Notes under the pieces: generated by a model
What the model was told of the DNA's origin: nothing
Seen by the model: the letters and a program-made list of their open reading frames with translations, nothing else
Databases searched by the model: none
Position numbers and translations under genes: made by a program
Source of the DNA: Smittia aterrima
Lineage: Eukaryota > Arthropoda > Insecta > Diptera > Chironomidae
Direction of reading: 5' to 3'
NCBI GenBank assembly: GCA_033063855.1
Contig: CP093831.1
Span: 28,706,001 to 28,770,000 of the forward strand
DNA length: 64,000 nt
Part shown: positions 1 to 11,328 of the stretch, one piece after another
Layout: each line of letters starts with the position of its first letter
Position numbering within the stretch: position 1 is the first letter of the stretch

Positions 1-666
1 TTCACTTTGAAATCACAAAAAAGCTTCTGTTCAAACATTCGACGAAAACAGGAATGATCAGAATTAGAACTCAGACTTGCGATGGGTTTGATTGTAATCT
101 GAAATCAAAAATATTTCTTCAAACCGTTTAATGGTTTCTAAGATGTCTTACGCAATATATCACAGTTTTGCTTCCATCGAATATTGCTTGACGCACTCGG
201 ACATTACGCGAGCGTTCATGATCAATGATTGACGGCACTAAAGCGGTTCTGCTCGTGATTCTCTGGCGGAATTCTGGGCTAAAATTCTCTCCGTAATCTC
301 CAACAACTTTTAGGCAATGCTTGATATTCAGAGCTGGTGCATCCGATGCAATTAACTTTAAAGTGAAGCATTCCCAATCAAAGCATTCGATGTCTCCTTG
401 GTAAACAATTTGCCTAAGAAATTAAATATTCTCGTTACTTCCTAATCCGATTTATCACCCATCACTCACCATTTCGTCATAAAACCATGATTGATAATTA
501 TTTCGAAAATGGGGGAAACAATTGGTTCTTGAATTGCATCGTAGTCGTCGGAAGCAGGACGAAATATCCAATTGATTCTGTATGAGCTTCCATTATCCTG
601 AAATTCTTAATTTGAAGAAATCGAATTGCTTTATCATTAAAATTTGTATTTTACTTCTGCAGTCAT
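1..666 (-). CDS. MATH/BTB-like protein, 5' part (continues off left edge)
   Basis: Four exons read on the minus strand: 666-655 (ATG, codes MTAE), 597-470, 413-152 and 98 to the left edge. All junctions are GT-AG and keep one frame open for about 165 codons. The encoded segment has W-containing beta-strand-like stretches (KWQIVYQGD, then DGSKTVIYC), which fit the beginning and end of a MATH/TRAF fold. The last visible residues, CFRRMFEQKLFCDFKV, look like the start of a BTB/POZ domain. MATH-BTB proteins are usually Cullin-3 substrate adaptors, which is the likely role here. The assignment rests on pattern only. The rest of the BTB domain lies outside the window. The first exon is only 12 nt with a weak donor (GTAAAA), so the true start could be further upstream. 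Confidence 0.5.
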
Positions 667-1826
667 CGTGAGTTAATGTTTTCAATTTAAATAAACTTTC
701 TTCAAAAATAGAGAGAAGACTTCGACCAAGAAAAATATCTAAAGATCAAGAAAAGAACAAAGTTTACTTTGATTAAAATATTTCTACAATCTGAAAAACA
801 AAACTTTAAAACCAACAAAAATATTTGAAGACTTTCATAGAACAATTTTTTTTATTTTTCTGTTTTCGTGAATTCTTAAAATTTCAAGTTTTTATTCTTC
901 TATTTCTTATGGGCGACTCCATCATATTAAAATGATTTCTTTTTTTGGTTTCTATTAATTTCTGTGAGTACTCTCGTAACTATTTACACGATGTAACATT
1001 GATATTTGCACAGTTTGCATTAATTTCGGTGAAAACAGTTTTTTCTTCTTTTATTTATTAAAAAATTTTAGTCGAAAAAAGTGGAAAATTAAAAGATTTT
1101 GCACTACGCGCCCAACGTGAAACTGATCTTTTGCTAATGTCGACAAAGATTAGATCCGCGCTTCAGCCAATATTTAATACTTTTTTGCCTCGTTATTCAT
1201 TGCTACTTCTACTACGACCTAATCCAATTAATCTCGTGTGAAGTGAAGGAAATTTACAAATATCGGACTGACAGGTGGTGCAGTGGTAAGAACTAATTAA
1301 TTGCAACTTTAGGTTCAGCTTTTGCTTTGAATATCAAAAAAAATTGTATCATTTCTATTTTCTCTTGAGGAAGACGACAACCAAACCAAGACTGAAGAGC
1401 TTAGACTAAGGAATAGATAAAGGTCCAATAGGATTTCAAAGGAATGCAAAGAAAATAGTTTAAGACAGAGCCTCGAGCTCTAGGAAGTTTGTTTTATCAA
1501 TTTTTATCTGTCAATTATCTGGCTAAGTATTCAATCTTCTAACCATTTAGAAATCGTTTGATATGTTAGAAAATAATAGTTGAACGTTTACAAAGAAGCA
1601 CTGGTAACTGAAATTTATTAATAAATTAATTTATGGAAGTGGGCACCACAGCAACAATCAGCGATTAATTGCTCTAACGAATCTAAAAACTCTATGACTT
1701 GTACAATAAATTATTATTCAAAAATAAAACCAAAGTTAAAAGCAACTATTTGTCGTGAGTAATTTCTCTTTTTCTCGAAATAAGGAAAAAGTTTAGACTA
1801 GAAAAGATATCTGACTAGATTCGCGT
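667..1826. other. Intergenic region, no gene seen
   Basis: About 1.2 kb between the 5' end of the MATH/BTB-like gene and the 3' end of PGAP2. It is AT-rich with scattered stops in all frames. It must hold the promoter of the left-hand gene and the PGAP2 3' UTR. I see no RNA gene or repeat. Confidence 0.6.
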
Positions 1827-3325
1827 TTAATTTTCTTTCTTGTCGTCAGTGGAATCTGACACTTCGGTTATCAAAATGACTCCATCGACGCTCTTCACTA
1901 AAATATTCAAATCACGCGGAAAGTCGATCGTTGTTGTAGTGTAGTGAAAGCCCATGTTACTGAGGGCGATCAGATACTCGCAAAAAGCAAACCAACTGAA
2001 AGCCAAATCGTGACATAACAGTCGATGCTTTAGGAAGAAGACAAACAATCCAATTGTGCTGGCAATTGACAGGGCGAAGAACAATTTTTTGTAGAACACT
2101 GAACGACGATCTTTCTCGGTAACGGGACCATTGGGCCAGAGAATCTTGATGAGTCGAAGCGAAACGAGCATATAAGTCAACGATGCTATCAAGAAAGTTA
2201 TAAAAAACTTTTCATGCAATGCTAGAATGAGAAGAATCAAAGTTAGTTTAATAATTAGACAAAATGATTTTGTTTAGAAAGGAGACAGGAGATTGTAATA
2301 AACTTTCATCTCAACTGTCAACCTCTCTCTCTCGTCTGTCTTATCTTAGCCGGGTTTCAACTCACGATAGTTCTCTTTATTGCTAACGTATGTCACGCCA
2401 GCCAAAGCACTAATCTCAACCAAATTCAACCAGTGAACGGCCGAGGCGAGGCGTCTCGCTTTCACTAGCTGAGCTTGGTCGATGAATTTGCTTAGGACGT
2501 GAAGCTTAAGGTAATTTCTGTGCACGTATGCAATAATTAATCGCGGGGTTATATGCAATGCGATTACGAGGCGCCATAAATAGCGCTGCGGAGAGATTCC
2601 TGTGATTGAACTGATTGATGGAATTATGTTGTAAACCTGAAAAAATTCCATTTGAGAAAATTCCATTTCCTTGATTTCATATCGCTCCTAAATAATAAAA
2701 TAGGTTCATTCCATTGTAAGTTGTTGTTAAAAATTTGACGTTATTTTCAGAAACGTTGGGCCTTTTGGGTCTAATAAAAACCAAATCGTGATTGTGAAAA
2801 TTAAAAAGAAAACTTTTAAAAAGCGCAACGAAAGTTTTTACTTAGGAGAGCTGACGAGTTTTAGTAATTTGAGTCCCAATATTTCAGCGAATGTTCTTGT
2901 ATCTCAGCAGCATTCCTTCTTGTCGTAATTTTATAAAAGAAAGTTAACTCAATCTTCTTAAGTGAAGAGCATCTCTGTCTTTCATTTCTTACAACAAGTC
3001 AAAAATATTAAAAGCTAAGCGAGTTATGCAAAGAAAGATTTTTACGGAAACAAAAACTCAAGGAAAACTCAAGAAAAAGACAACAAACAAAGAGAGGAGA
3101 GTTTATAAATTCCTTGACACTTACCCGACAGTGAGTTTCATGAATCTCATCATTCTGAAAAATGTATCCAGAAATGAAACAGATGATGAGTCCGGAAATC
3201 GGCAGTACCAAAGTCGCATTGGACAAATCTTGCATCGGCAATTTAAATAGTTCAGCATTTTCACTGGAAGAGTTTTCTTCGACATGCTCTTGATTTTTCT
3301 TGACTTGCTTCTGTAGGGTTTCCAT
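1827..3325 (-). CDS. PGAP2: Post-GPI attachment to proteins factor 2 (PGAP2, FRAG1/Sfk1 family)
   Basis: Three exons, 3325-3125, 2636-2366 and 2221-1827, join in frame to give 288 residues. PGAP2 is a multi-pass Golgi/ER membrane protein needed for fatty-acid remodelling of GPI anchors. Recognisable blocks are TLVLPISGLIICFISGY (first membrane segment), ETHCRVYNIIPSISS across the first junction, SPQRYLWR, ENYPLHEKFFITFL across the second junction, and the C-terminal CEYLIALSNMGFHYTT. The N-terminus has about 40 hydrophilic residues before the first membrane segment. The start at 3325 is the upstream in-frame ATG, and a methionine just before the membrane segment (MQDLSN) is an alternative. 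The gene is divergent from mud with about 620 bp between the starts. Confidence 0.9.
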
Positions 3326-3949
3326 CTAAAAATAGACACGAAAAAATTATTGGCGGATCCAGATTTGTGAACCAGGAAACTAAACTGGATGTGTAGATAA
3401 TTATCGATTTTTTTAATGGGCATTCGCTACTTTGCTTTGTGCAACTTTAGATATTTCTCATAATTCTTTTAAACATTCGGAATGATCCAAAAAGAAAATG
3501 AATGAAAATCGCACAAAAGTATTTTATGAAAATATGAAAAGAAAATCGGAAAATTCACTCACTGAAAAAACAATTTCCTTTTTTCGAACACGTAACAGAA
3601 TAATATAGTTTTCACTCCATCGCTTTGACGAAACTGTTGTTGACACTGAGTCTTAATTTTATTAGTTTTCACAACTTGTGATCCTGATTTTCCTGCTTTT
3701 CCTTTGACTTAGGGAATGATCACTTATTATGAAGTTTTTATTTAATTCGCGATCTGACCCTATCGAAGAGGTCAAAACTACACAAAAATCCGTTTTTAAC
3801 CGACGAATTCAAATGAACTCTGGCGCCATCTGTAAATCCGTTGAGATCATAGCTTAAACCCTTCGTCAACCGTTGATTGAAAATCTTTTTGAATAATAAT
3901 TGTAATTTAATGTGAATTGAGTCATATCAAAGTGCAAAAACAGATAAAT
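3326..3949. promoter_or_regulatory. Divergent intergenic region between PGAP2 and mud
   Basis: About 620 bp separate the two start codons, so it must contain both promoters and 5' UTRs. No TATA box stands out and no coding potential was seen. Confidence 0.5.
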
Positions 3950-6900
3950 ATGGCACTTAAGCTATGGACATCCATCTTAAATGAATGGGTAAGTGAAGTT
4001 ATTGCGAAACAGTGAAGAAATTTAAAATTGTAAAATTTTGTTTGAAATAGATTAAGAAAACGAAGCTTGCTGATGTTGATGATGACTCGTTACCACACTT
4101 TAACCTCGGGAGTTTCTACGAAGAGCTGAAGAAAACAGATTCAGAGCTTGAAATTAGTTTACAGTCATTTTTAACAGGTAAACATTCTTGATCCTTAAAA
4201 TTCCTTTAATCCGCTTTTTACCTTTTTAGCTCGTTTTCCTGGTTTCGAGATAATTTATGACGAGACTCGCCACATTTCGACACAGGATCATGTGTCTATT
4301 TGCGCTCTTATTCTTTACTACTCATGTGCAATTCGTCCGAACGGATTTCTTCAGAAATGTTGCAGTGAACTCGAAACGAAACATCAGGAGATCGTTTTCA
4401 AGTTCTTGAAGAAGCTGAAAGAAACTCAAGATAACAAAGCCGTCATAACTAAAGAAGTTTTGAATGCTGCATTCCACGAAGCAATTCCATATCAGACGCC
4501 CAACATTAAATTCATCTCTTCAAGTCCGATTAGAACTCCAGACAAAGTTCCGCCGACACCAAACCGGAGCTTTGAGCGAGCAAAAGAACTTCAGAAGGTT
4601 AAAACATTGCTTAACAATGAACGCTACGAGCGTAACCTGCTTGATGTCGAAATGAAACAAACTGAGGACAAGCTTCAGTCATTGTGTAAGTAAAATCAAA
4701 TAATTCGCAATCATATCATCGTATAATTAAATTTATTTTAGTAAAAGAACAAAAGCAAATGAAGCAGGAGCTTCACAAATTTCGGACTGAGCAAGCGATT
4801 GAGAGAAACCAAGAAAACCTGTCACCTAACAAAGTTATCCGCGATGAGCAAATACGAACGAAAATGCAAAAGGAGATTGATTCACGCGATGAAATAATCG
4901 TCAATCTTCGTTGCGAAATTGAAGCATTGACGGCAAAAAACGAGAAAAGCAATAGTCACAATAAGTTGAGGGATAAAGAGATGCTCAGCCTTCGAGAAAC
5001 CGTCAGTGAACTTTCAACTAGCAATGACACTCTCAGGGAAGACTACGAAATGATTTGTCTTAAGATTAAATCGCTTGAGGATGAAAATAATGAACTTCAA
5101 TCAATCTTAAGCGCGAATTGCAGTAACAAGAAAGACCAGTCATCTGACTTAATGGATTTCTCATTCTCAAGTGGTGAAAATCTAGCGAAATCCGTCGTCG
5201 AATTCCAACTTAAAGAAAAAGAAACTGAAAACAATGAGTTGAATGAAAAGCTTCAAAAAATGTCAGACGAAAAGTTGGAGCTTCAAGCTATTGTCGATTC
5301 TAAGACCGCAGCTATTGAAGCCTTGCAGAAAGAGCTAGATCAAGAAAAGAAATCAAGCCAAGAGCTATCACAACAAATCAAAGCATTGACTGCTAAGCTT
5401 GAAGCTACCGTTTCTGACTTCCAACGAAAAATGAAAGCTGACCTTCAAGAGATTACTGAAGAGAATTCACAACTCAAAGATCTTAACACGGCCAATTTAA
5501 CAGGTTTGCAAAAGCAACATGAAGAAGAAACGAAGAAAATTGTTCAAAGCCACGAAACCGAAATGCAAAAGCTTCTTAAGGATTATGAAAATAAATTTTC
5601 AAACCTCGTTGATCGCGAACAAGTTATCAAATTGGAGAGACAAATGGAAAATGCTAAAATCACGTTTGAGCTAAATGACAAAGCACACGCTGAAACGCTT
5701 GCCGCTTTGCAGCAGGACTTAGTTGAAGAGCGAGATTCAAAGCAACAGTTAGTTAAAAGTCTAACAGCACAATCTTCTAAAGTTGAAACATTAAAAGCCG
5801 AAAATACTTCAATGAAAGCTGAACTGCAAACATCACAAGAAAAAGTTGAATGCATTAAGTCAGAATCAGAAGAAAAACAGAAAAACATTAAAAAGCTCCT
5901 TGAAAGCCAAACGGCAAAGTTAACAGATTTACAAAAGCAACATAAAGAAGAAATGAAGAAAGTTGCTCTTAGCCATGAAAACGAAATACAAAAGCTTCGT
6001 CAGGAATATGAAAATAAGGTTTCAACTCTCATCGATCGCGAGCAAGTTATCAACTTGGAGAAACAATTGAAGAATGTTTCAGCCGCTTTGCAGAAGGCTT
6101 TATTCGAGGAACGAGATTCAAAGCAACAAATAGCAGAAAGTCTATCTGCAATATCTTCTCAAGTCGAAACTTTCAGAAATGAAAATACTTCAATGAAAGC
6201 TGAACTGCAATCATCGCAAGAAAAGATCGAGAGCATAATGTCAGAGTCAGAGGAAAAACAAAAAGAATTCAAACAGCTCCTTGAGAACGAAATAGCCAAG
6301 TTGACTGATTTACAAAAGCAGCATGAAGAAGAAACGAAGAAAATGGTTCAAAGCCACGAAACCGAAAAAGAAAAGCTTCGCGAAGAATGCGAAAATAAGG
6401 TTTCAAACCTAGTTGAGACGCTTGCCACTTTGAAGAAGGATTTAGTCAACGAACAAGATGCCAAACAAGAGTTAGCTAAGAGTTTAACAGCAATATCTTC
6501 TCAAATCGAAACTTTCAGAAATGAAAATACTTCAATGAAAGCTGAACTGCAAACATCGCAAGAAAAGATTGAAAGCATCATGTCAGAGTCTGAGGAAAAA
6601 CAAAAAGAATTCCAACAGCTCCTGGAGAACGAAACGGCCAAGTTAACTGATTTACAAATGAAACATGAAGAAGAAACGAAGAAAATGGTTCAAAGCCACG
6701 AAACCGAAAAAGAAAAGCTTTTCGTAGAATACGAAAATAAGGTTTCAAACCTCGTCGATCGCGAGCAAGTCATCAAATTGGAAAAACAATTGGAGAACGC
6801 TTCAGCACTCACTGAAACGCTTGCCGATTTGAAGAAAGATTTAGTCAACGAACAAGGTTCTAAACAAGAGTTAGCTGATAGTTTAACTGCAATGTCTTCC

Positions 6901-9900
6901 ACAGTCGAAAATTTAAGGACCGAAATTACTTCTACGAAAGCTGAACTGCAAACATCACTAGAAAAGATCGAGAGCATTAAGTTAGAGTCTAAAGAAAAGC
7001 AGACAGAAATCAAACAACTACTTGATAACGAAATGGCTAAGTTAACTGGTTTACAAAGACAACATGAAGAAGAAATGAAGAAAGTTGCTCTTAGCCATGA
7101 AACCGAATTGCAAAATCTTCGTCAGGATTATGAAAGCAAGCTTTCAAACCTCGTCGATCGCGAGCAAGTTATCAACTTGGAAAAGCAATTGAAGAATGCA
7201 CACGCTGAAACGCTTGCCGCTTTGCAGAAGGACTTAGTTGAGGAACGAGATTCAAAGCAAGAGTTAGTTAAAAGTTTAACAGCAATATCTTCTAAAGTTG
7301 AAACTTTAAGAACCGAAAATACTTCAATGAAAGCTGAACTGCAAACATCGCAAGAAAAGATCGAGAGCATTAAGTCAGAATCAGAAGAAAAACAGAAAGA
7401 CATCAAACAACTCTTTGAAAACGAAATGGCCAAGTTGACTGATTTACAAAAGCAACATGAAGAAGAAATGAAGAAAGTTGTCCAAAGCCATGAGACAGAA
7501 ATACAAAATCTTCAACAGGAATATGAAACTAAGGTTTCAAACCTCGTCGATCGCGAACAAGTTATCAACTTGGAAAAGCAATTGCATAATGCACACGCTG
7601 AAACGCTTGCCGCTTTGCAGAAGGACTTAGTTGAGGAGCGAAATTCAAAGCAAGAGTTAGTTAAAAGTCTAACAACAATATCTTCTAAAGTTGAAACTTT
7701 AATAACCGAAAATACTTCAATGAAAGCTGAACTGCAAACATCGCAAGTAAAGATCGAGAGCATTAAGTCAGAATCAGAAGAAAAACAGAAAGACATCAAA
7801 CAGCTCCTTGAAAACGAAATGGCCAAGTTGACTGATTTACAAACGCAACATGAAGAAGAAATGAAGAAAGTTGTCCAAAGCCATGAGACAGAAATACAAA
7901 ATCTTCAACAGGAATATGAAACTAAGATTTCAAACCTCGTCGATCGCGAGCAAGTCATCAACTTAGAGAAACAATTGGAAACTGCTAAAAAGTTCTCCAG
8001 CAATGAAAACTCTCGTATTACTGGTCTGCTTCAAAAGCTTCAGAAGGTCGAAAGTGTGGATGAAGATATGAAAGATCTTGCTGCAAAACACGAACAGGAG
8101 AAAGTTTCACACCAGAAGAGCATTGAAATCTTCAATGCAAAGCTGATGAAAGAACGTGACTCGAAGGATCAAATAAACACGAAATTGCAAGCAATTGAAA
8201 AGGCATACGAAGAAGTCATGCGAAAACATCAAGATGACCTTAAGACTCAGCGAGGGGAGTTAGAAGGAAAACTGGAAAAGATGAAAGGAAAAATGGTAAG
8301 AAATATTTTTTTCTTGCTCACAATCATTTAAATTCTATGTTCTGGCATGTCCTTTTCCATTCTCATTTATCTTTTCGCGGGATTTTTGTCTGACAAAATG
8401 CTTTAAACTCCTTCCAGATGTCTTTTGAAAATGGAACCAGTGGGATTGAAAATTCAAGCGATATGCGAACGTCTGTAAAGAAAGGACTTCGTAAATGGGG
8501 AAATTATGTGAAGGATTTCTTGAAATACCCTTTAGCAATCTTCCTCTTTAATCTATTGATCTACGCCTACCTCAAGATGCAGATGGTAGAAGGAAGCTTG
8601 GAATTAGTATTGCGTGAAACATATCCAAGATATCATTAATATATTTTGTCCAGTGGACACAAGACGTACTGTTATTAAAATGAATTAAAGATGTTAAATT
8701 CTACATTCTTTGTTTTCTAAATATTTTGCTTTTTAAAACTCAAATAGAAATTCTGCTGATCTAATAAAATTCCTTCATTTATATTTTTAGAAAGAGATTT
8801 ATAACGAGGAGATGAATAAGAAGAGCCATGCAATTCAACAGCAGGAAAAAAAGCTTCACCAGTTGCATCAACACGTTAAGCAATTGGAAGAAAGTAATTC
8901 TCGGATGAACAAAGACAATTTATGTCTAAAACGAGAAAACGATTTCATGACTTCAAAGCTTCGGTTCCTTGGAGAAATTCCCGCACGCGACAGCATTGGA
9001 ATGTCCCGTCCATCAACGACAACTCAGATGAATGGCGCTAACTTCGGAGGAATGGAAGATGAGCCTGGCGAGGAATTCAATAACATGTATTTGCAAGAAC
9101 TTCAAACCGGTTGTGGAAGTCAAATCTCGTTGGATCAAATGAACCTGTACAACGCTGAAGAGCTTCAAAAGCGAAATTCATTGTACCCGCAACACATGCG
9201 TTCTTCGTACGCAATCGCTGGTGTTGATAAAATGCTTAGTGAACAGGAGATGAAGGTAAGACCTCTTAGTAGAGTCTTGAAATAATTTGTTAATAATTTA
9301 TTGCTTAGGATGGAAGTATCTTCGATAACAGTCAAACTGCTTTGTTGCCGAATAAAAAGAAGCAATCTGTTTCGTACAACAGACCTGGACCTCCAACTCC
9401 TGGCAAAACCGGCACACGACTCTCAATCGGTCCAACTTCAATTCTGAAAGATTCAACAAACCAAGAAAACTTGGGAAAGAAAACTCCGAGTCGCATACGA
9501 CTTCCGTTCTTCGGGAAAAACAAAGACGAGGTGAGTGAAGTCAAAGCTTATTTTATTTTTATATGATTTTGTATTAGGCTATGGTTTTCTATCTGCTTTC
9601 ATTTAACAAATGGCTTGGATTTAGTTGAGAAATAACAGAGAACGCACATTAACACCATCAAGAATTAGAAGTGTCCGCGGTGATGAGGAAAATGGAAAAT
9701 CGCCACTCTTGCAAAGAAAGGAAAACAAACGCAAAGATGAGAGAGATCAAGTTCGTGATAGTAATCGACCAAATTTAAACCAACAACCTTCGACTGAAAG
9801 TAACAGCGGCGATGACTGGACAGATGAAGATGATGAATTTCCTGAAACCCGAAATCAACTTAATGAATCAATGCACAATGTGAAACAAGTCGAACGCTTC

Positions 9901-10437
9901 AACGAAAAGATGAAAAGCAAACGTTTAAGAAGCTTTAAAGAAAATCGTCGTAAGTCATATGAAAGTGTAGCAGAGTTTCATAGTTGCATGTCGTTAAAAA
10001 GTGAAGCCGATTCATCTCAAACAAATTTGTCGTCTCCAAACAAAGCTTGCACTCGAAACTTTATAGACAGTCACCACATTGATGTAAATAGAATGTCAGA
10101 TTATTACATTCCTAAGAAAGAGTTTCCCGAGCCTGAAACAGAGTTACTTGATAGCAAATCTCAAAACAATCAACAACCTCAGTGGTACAAAGCAAATCTT
10201 ATCAAAGCCTTAATAATTGGAGTAACTATTGCTATGTTTGCTATGATTTATCCAAAGAAAACTTAAATAGGTTACTTTTTATTATTTTACTTTCTTATTA
10301 TTATTTAACTTTGAGCTTATCATTTATTGTTCGCTATTAAATAAAACAAATAGTTTAAACTCAAACTTTACATCTTTTACTTTCAGAACACAAGATCGCC
10401 TCGTAGGTTGTCATCCTTATTCAGAAGCAAAAAATAG
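3950..10437 (+). CDS. mud: NuMA/Mud-like spindle orientation protein (alternative C-termini)
   Basis: Common exons are 3950-3988, 4051-4177, 4230-4685 and 4742-8295 (1392 codons). Then either 8418-8639 ends the protein, or 8791-9255 and 9309-9530 follow and the last exon is 9625-10266 or 10387-10437. Predicted lengths are 1465, 1834 and 1637 residues. Mud/NuMA links cortical Pins/LGN to dynein to orient the mitotic spindle. The N-terminus (MALKLWTSILNEW, then a short helical domain with ICALILYYSC) resembles the NuMA hook-like head. Residues from about 210 to 1390 are coiled coil. Exon 8791-9255 carries EELQKRNSLYPQHMRSSY followed by EQEMK. This matches the NuMA/LIN-5/Mud motif (NuMA has ELQQRN...PPHL...Y then EEMK), which binds LGN/Pins. 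The region after it is basic and Ser/Pro-rich, like the NuMA microtubule-binding tail. All splice phases at the alternative ends are 0, so each variant is in frame. Confidence 0.9.
5503..7990 (+). repeat. mud: Seven coiled-coil repeats of about 130 codons within mud
   Basis: The phrase LQ(K)QHEEE(T/M)KK recurs with its CAT codon at 5518, 5941, 6322, 6664, 7063, 7456 and 7849. The spacings are 423, 381, 342, 399, 393 and 393 nt, all multiples of three. Each unit continues with NLVDREQVI.LEKQL, ETLAALQKDLVEE and NTSMKAELQTSQEKIESI. The units starting at 7063 and 7456 have the same length as the next spacing and are nearly identical at DNA level, so the latest duplication looks recent. Confidence 0.9.
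8418..8639 (+). CDS. mud: Alternative terminal exon of mud with a transmembrane anchor
   Basis: The exon follows a good acceptor (CTTCCAG) and joins in phase 0 to the donor at 8295. It codes 73 residues: a basic stretch (KKGLRKWGNYVKDFLKY), then a hydrophobic segment (PLAIFLFNLLIYAYLKM) and a short tail ending in PRYH and TAA. A protein ending here has the whole coiled coil and a C-terminal membrane anchor, but lacks the NLM/Pins-binding motif and the basic tail. It could instead be read as an unspliced 3' end, but the acceptor and membrane segment favour a real exon. Confidence 0.7.
   Translation: MSFENGTSGIENSSDMRTSVKKGLRKWGNYVKDFLKYPLAIFLFNLLIYAYLKMQMVEGSLELVLRETYPRYH
9625..10266 (+). CDS. 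mud: Alternative terminal exon of mud, second membrane-anchored tail
   Basis: Joins in phase 0 to the donor at 9530. It codes 213 residues, mostly hydrophilic and charged, and ends with ANLIKALIIGVTIAMFAMIY and a basic PKKT tail, a typical tail anchor. The competing last exon, 10387-10437, codes only 16 basic residues (NTRSPRRLSSLFRSKK) and gives a soluble protein that keeps the NLM motif. Confidence 0.75.
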   Translation: MRNNRERTLTPSRIRSVRGDEENGKSPLLQRKENKRKDERDQVRDSNRPNLNQQPSTESNSGDDWTDEDDEFPETRNQLNESMHNVKQVERFNEKMKSKRLRSFKENRRKSYESVAEFHSCMSLKSEADSSQTNLSSPNKACTRNFIDSHHIDVNRMSDYYIPKKEFPEPETELLDSKSQNNQQPQWYKANLIKALIIGVTIAMFAMIYPKKT

Positions 10438-11328
10438 TTGCGAAAGTCTTGTTACCATCGATCTCCGTTCACGTCCATCTTGCCGAATATATTTTAATGT
10501 AAATAATATTTTTGTAATGACGAATTTTTGGTAAAGAATAAATGTTAAAAATAATTAACAATCAAATTGAAAAAAAAACGAAATGATTTTAATTTTTCAT
10601 TACAGGTATTTCTTGTGTGGCTTGTTCTATGAGAAACGTGTCTGCTTTTGAGAAATATTCGATTAGATAACTAAGTGAAGTGACACGTTCCTCAAATATC
10701 CTTGATTTACGAAATTCTTTAAAAGCTTCAAGTGATTTTCATGAAGTTCAAGTCACAAACGGTTTAAGCAAAACTCTTGAGGAAGGAAGGACTTCCTTAA
10801 CAAAAATCATCTTTGCTTGGCTACCCAGATTGACTAGAACGATCTGAATAAAATGGATACTGCTGCTGCTACGTCGTAGTGTGAAAAGAAATTAAAACAA
10901 CAGAAAAAAATCCAGTTCTCCACATTCGCGGATTTTTTACTGAATTTCATTTGAATATTAAAATGCTAAAACTTATTGGAGACGCTACCAGGTGTGGAGT
11001 TTACGGGGCGAAAGCATGTGCGTCATTGCTCGTGCAATATTCACCTGACTTCATAACTGTTTGATGCTTCAAGTTACGTATCCCTCGCCATGGGACTGGA
11101 CATCACTTTACGTTTTGATTATTTTATTCCTCTCGAAAATATTGTTGTGATGATGTTTGTTTGCGAGACCGTTGGATAAAAAGGCATCCGTTGTCAGATT
11201 CTTCGTTTAGTCGGTAGCTGATATTAACACGAGAGAGTAAAAAGTCCTCAAGAAAAGCTTTCAAATACATTTAAAGTGAAAAGATTTTTTCTGTCGAAAC
11301 GAGATCTCGCAGCTCTGGATCGGTGACA
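10438..11328. other. Intergenic region upstream of the TAT array
   Basis: About 890 bp with the mud 3' UTR (AATAAA-like signals near 10535) and the promoter of the first TAT-like gene. A GATAAAAAGG sequence near 11175 is TATA-like. No other gene seen. Confidence 0.5.

Noticed and set aside
5583..7826. Several 100-codon minus-strand ORFs across the mud repeats.
   Set aside because: They are the complementary frame of the repeated coiled-coil codons and repeat with the same period.
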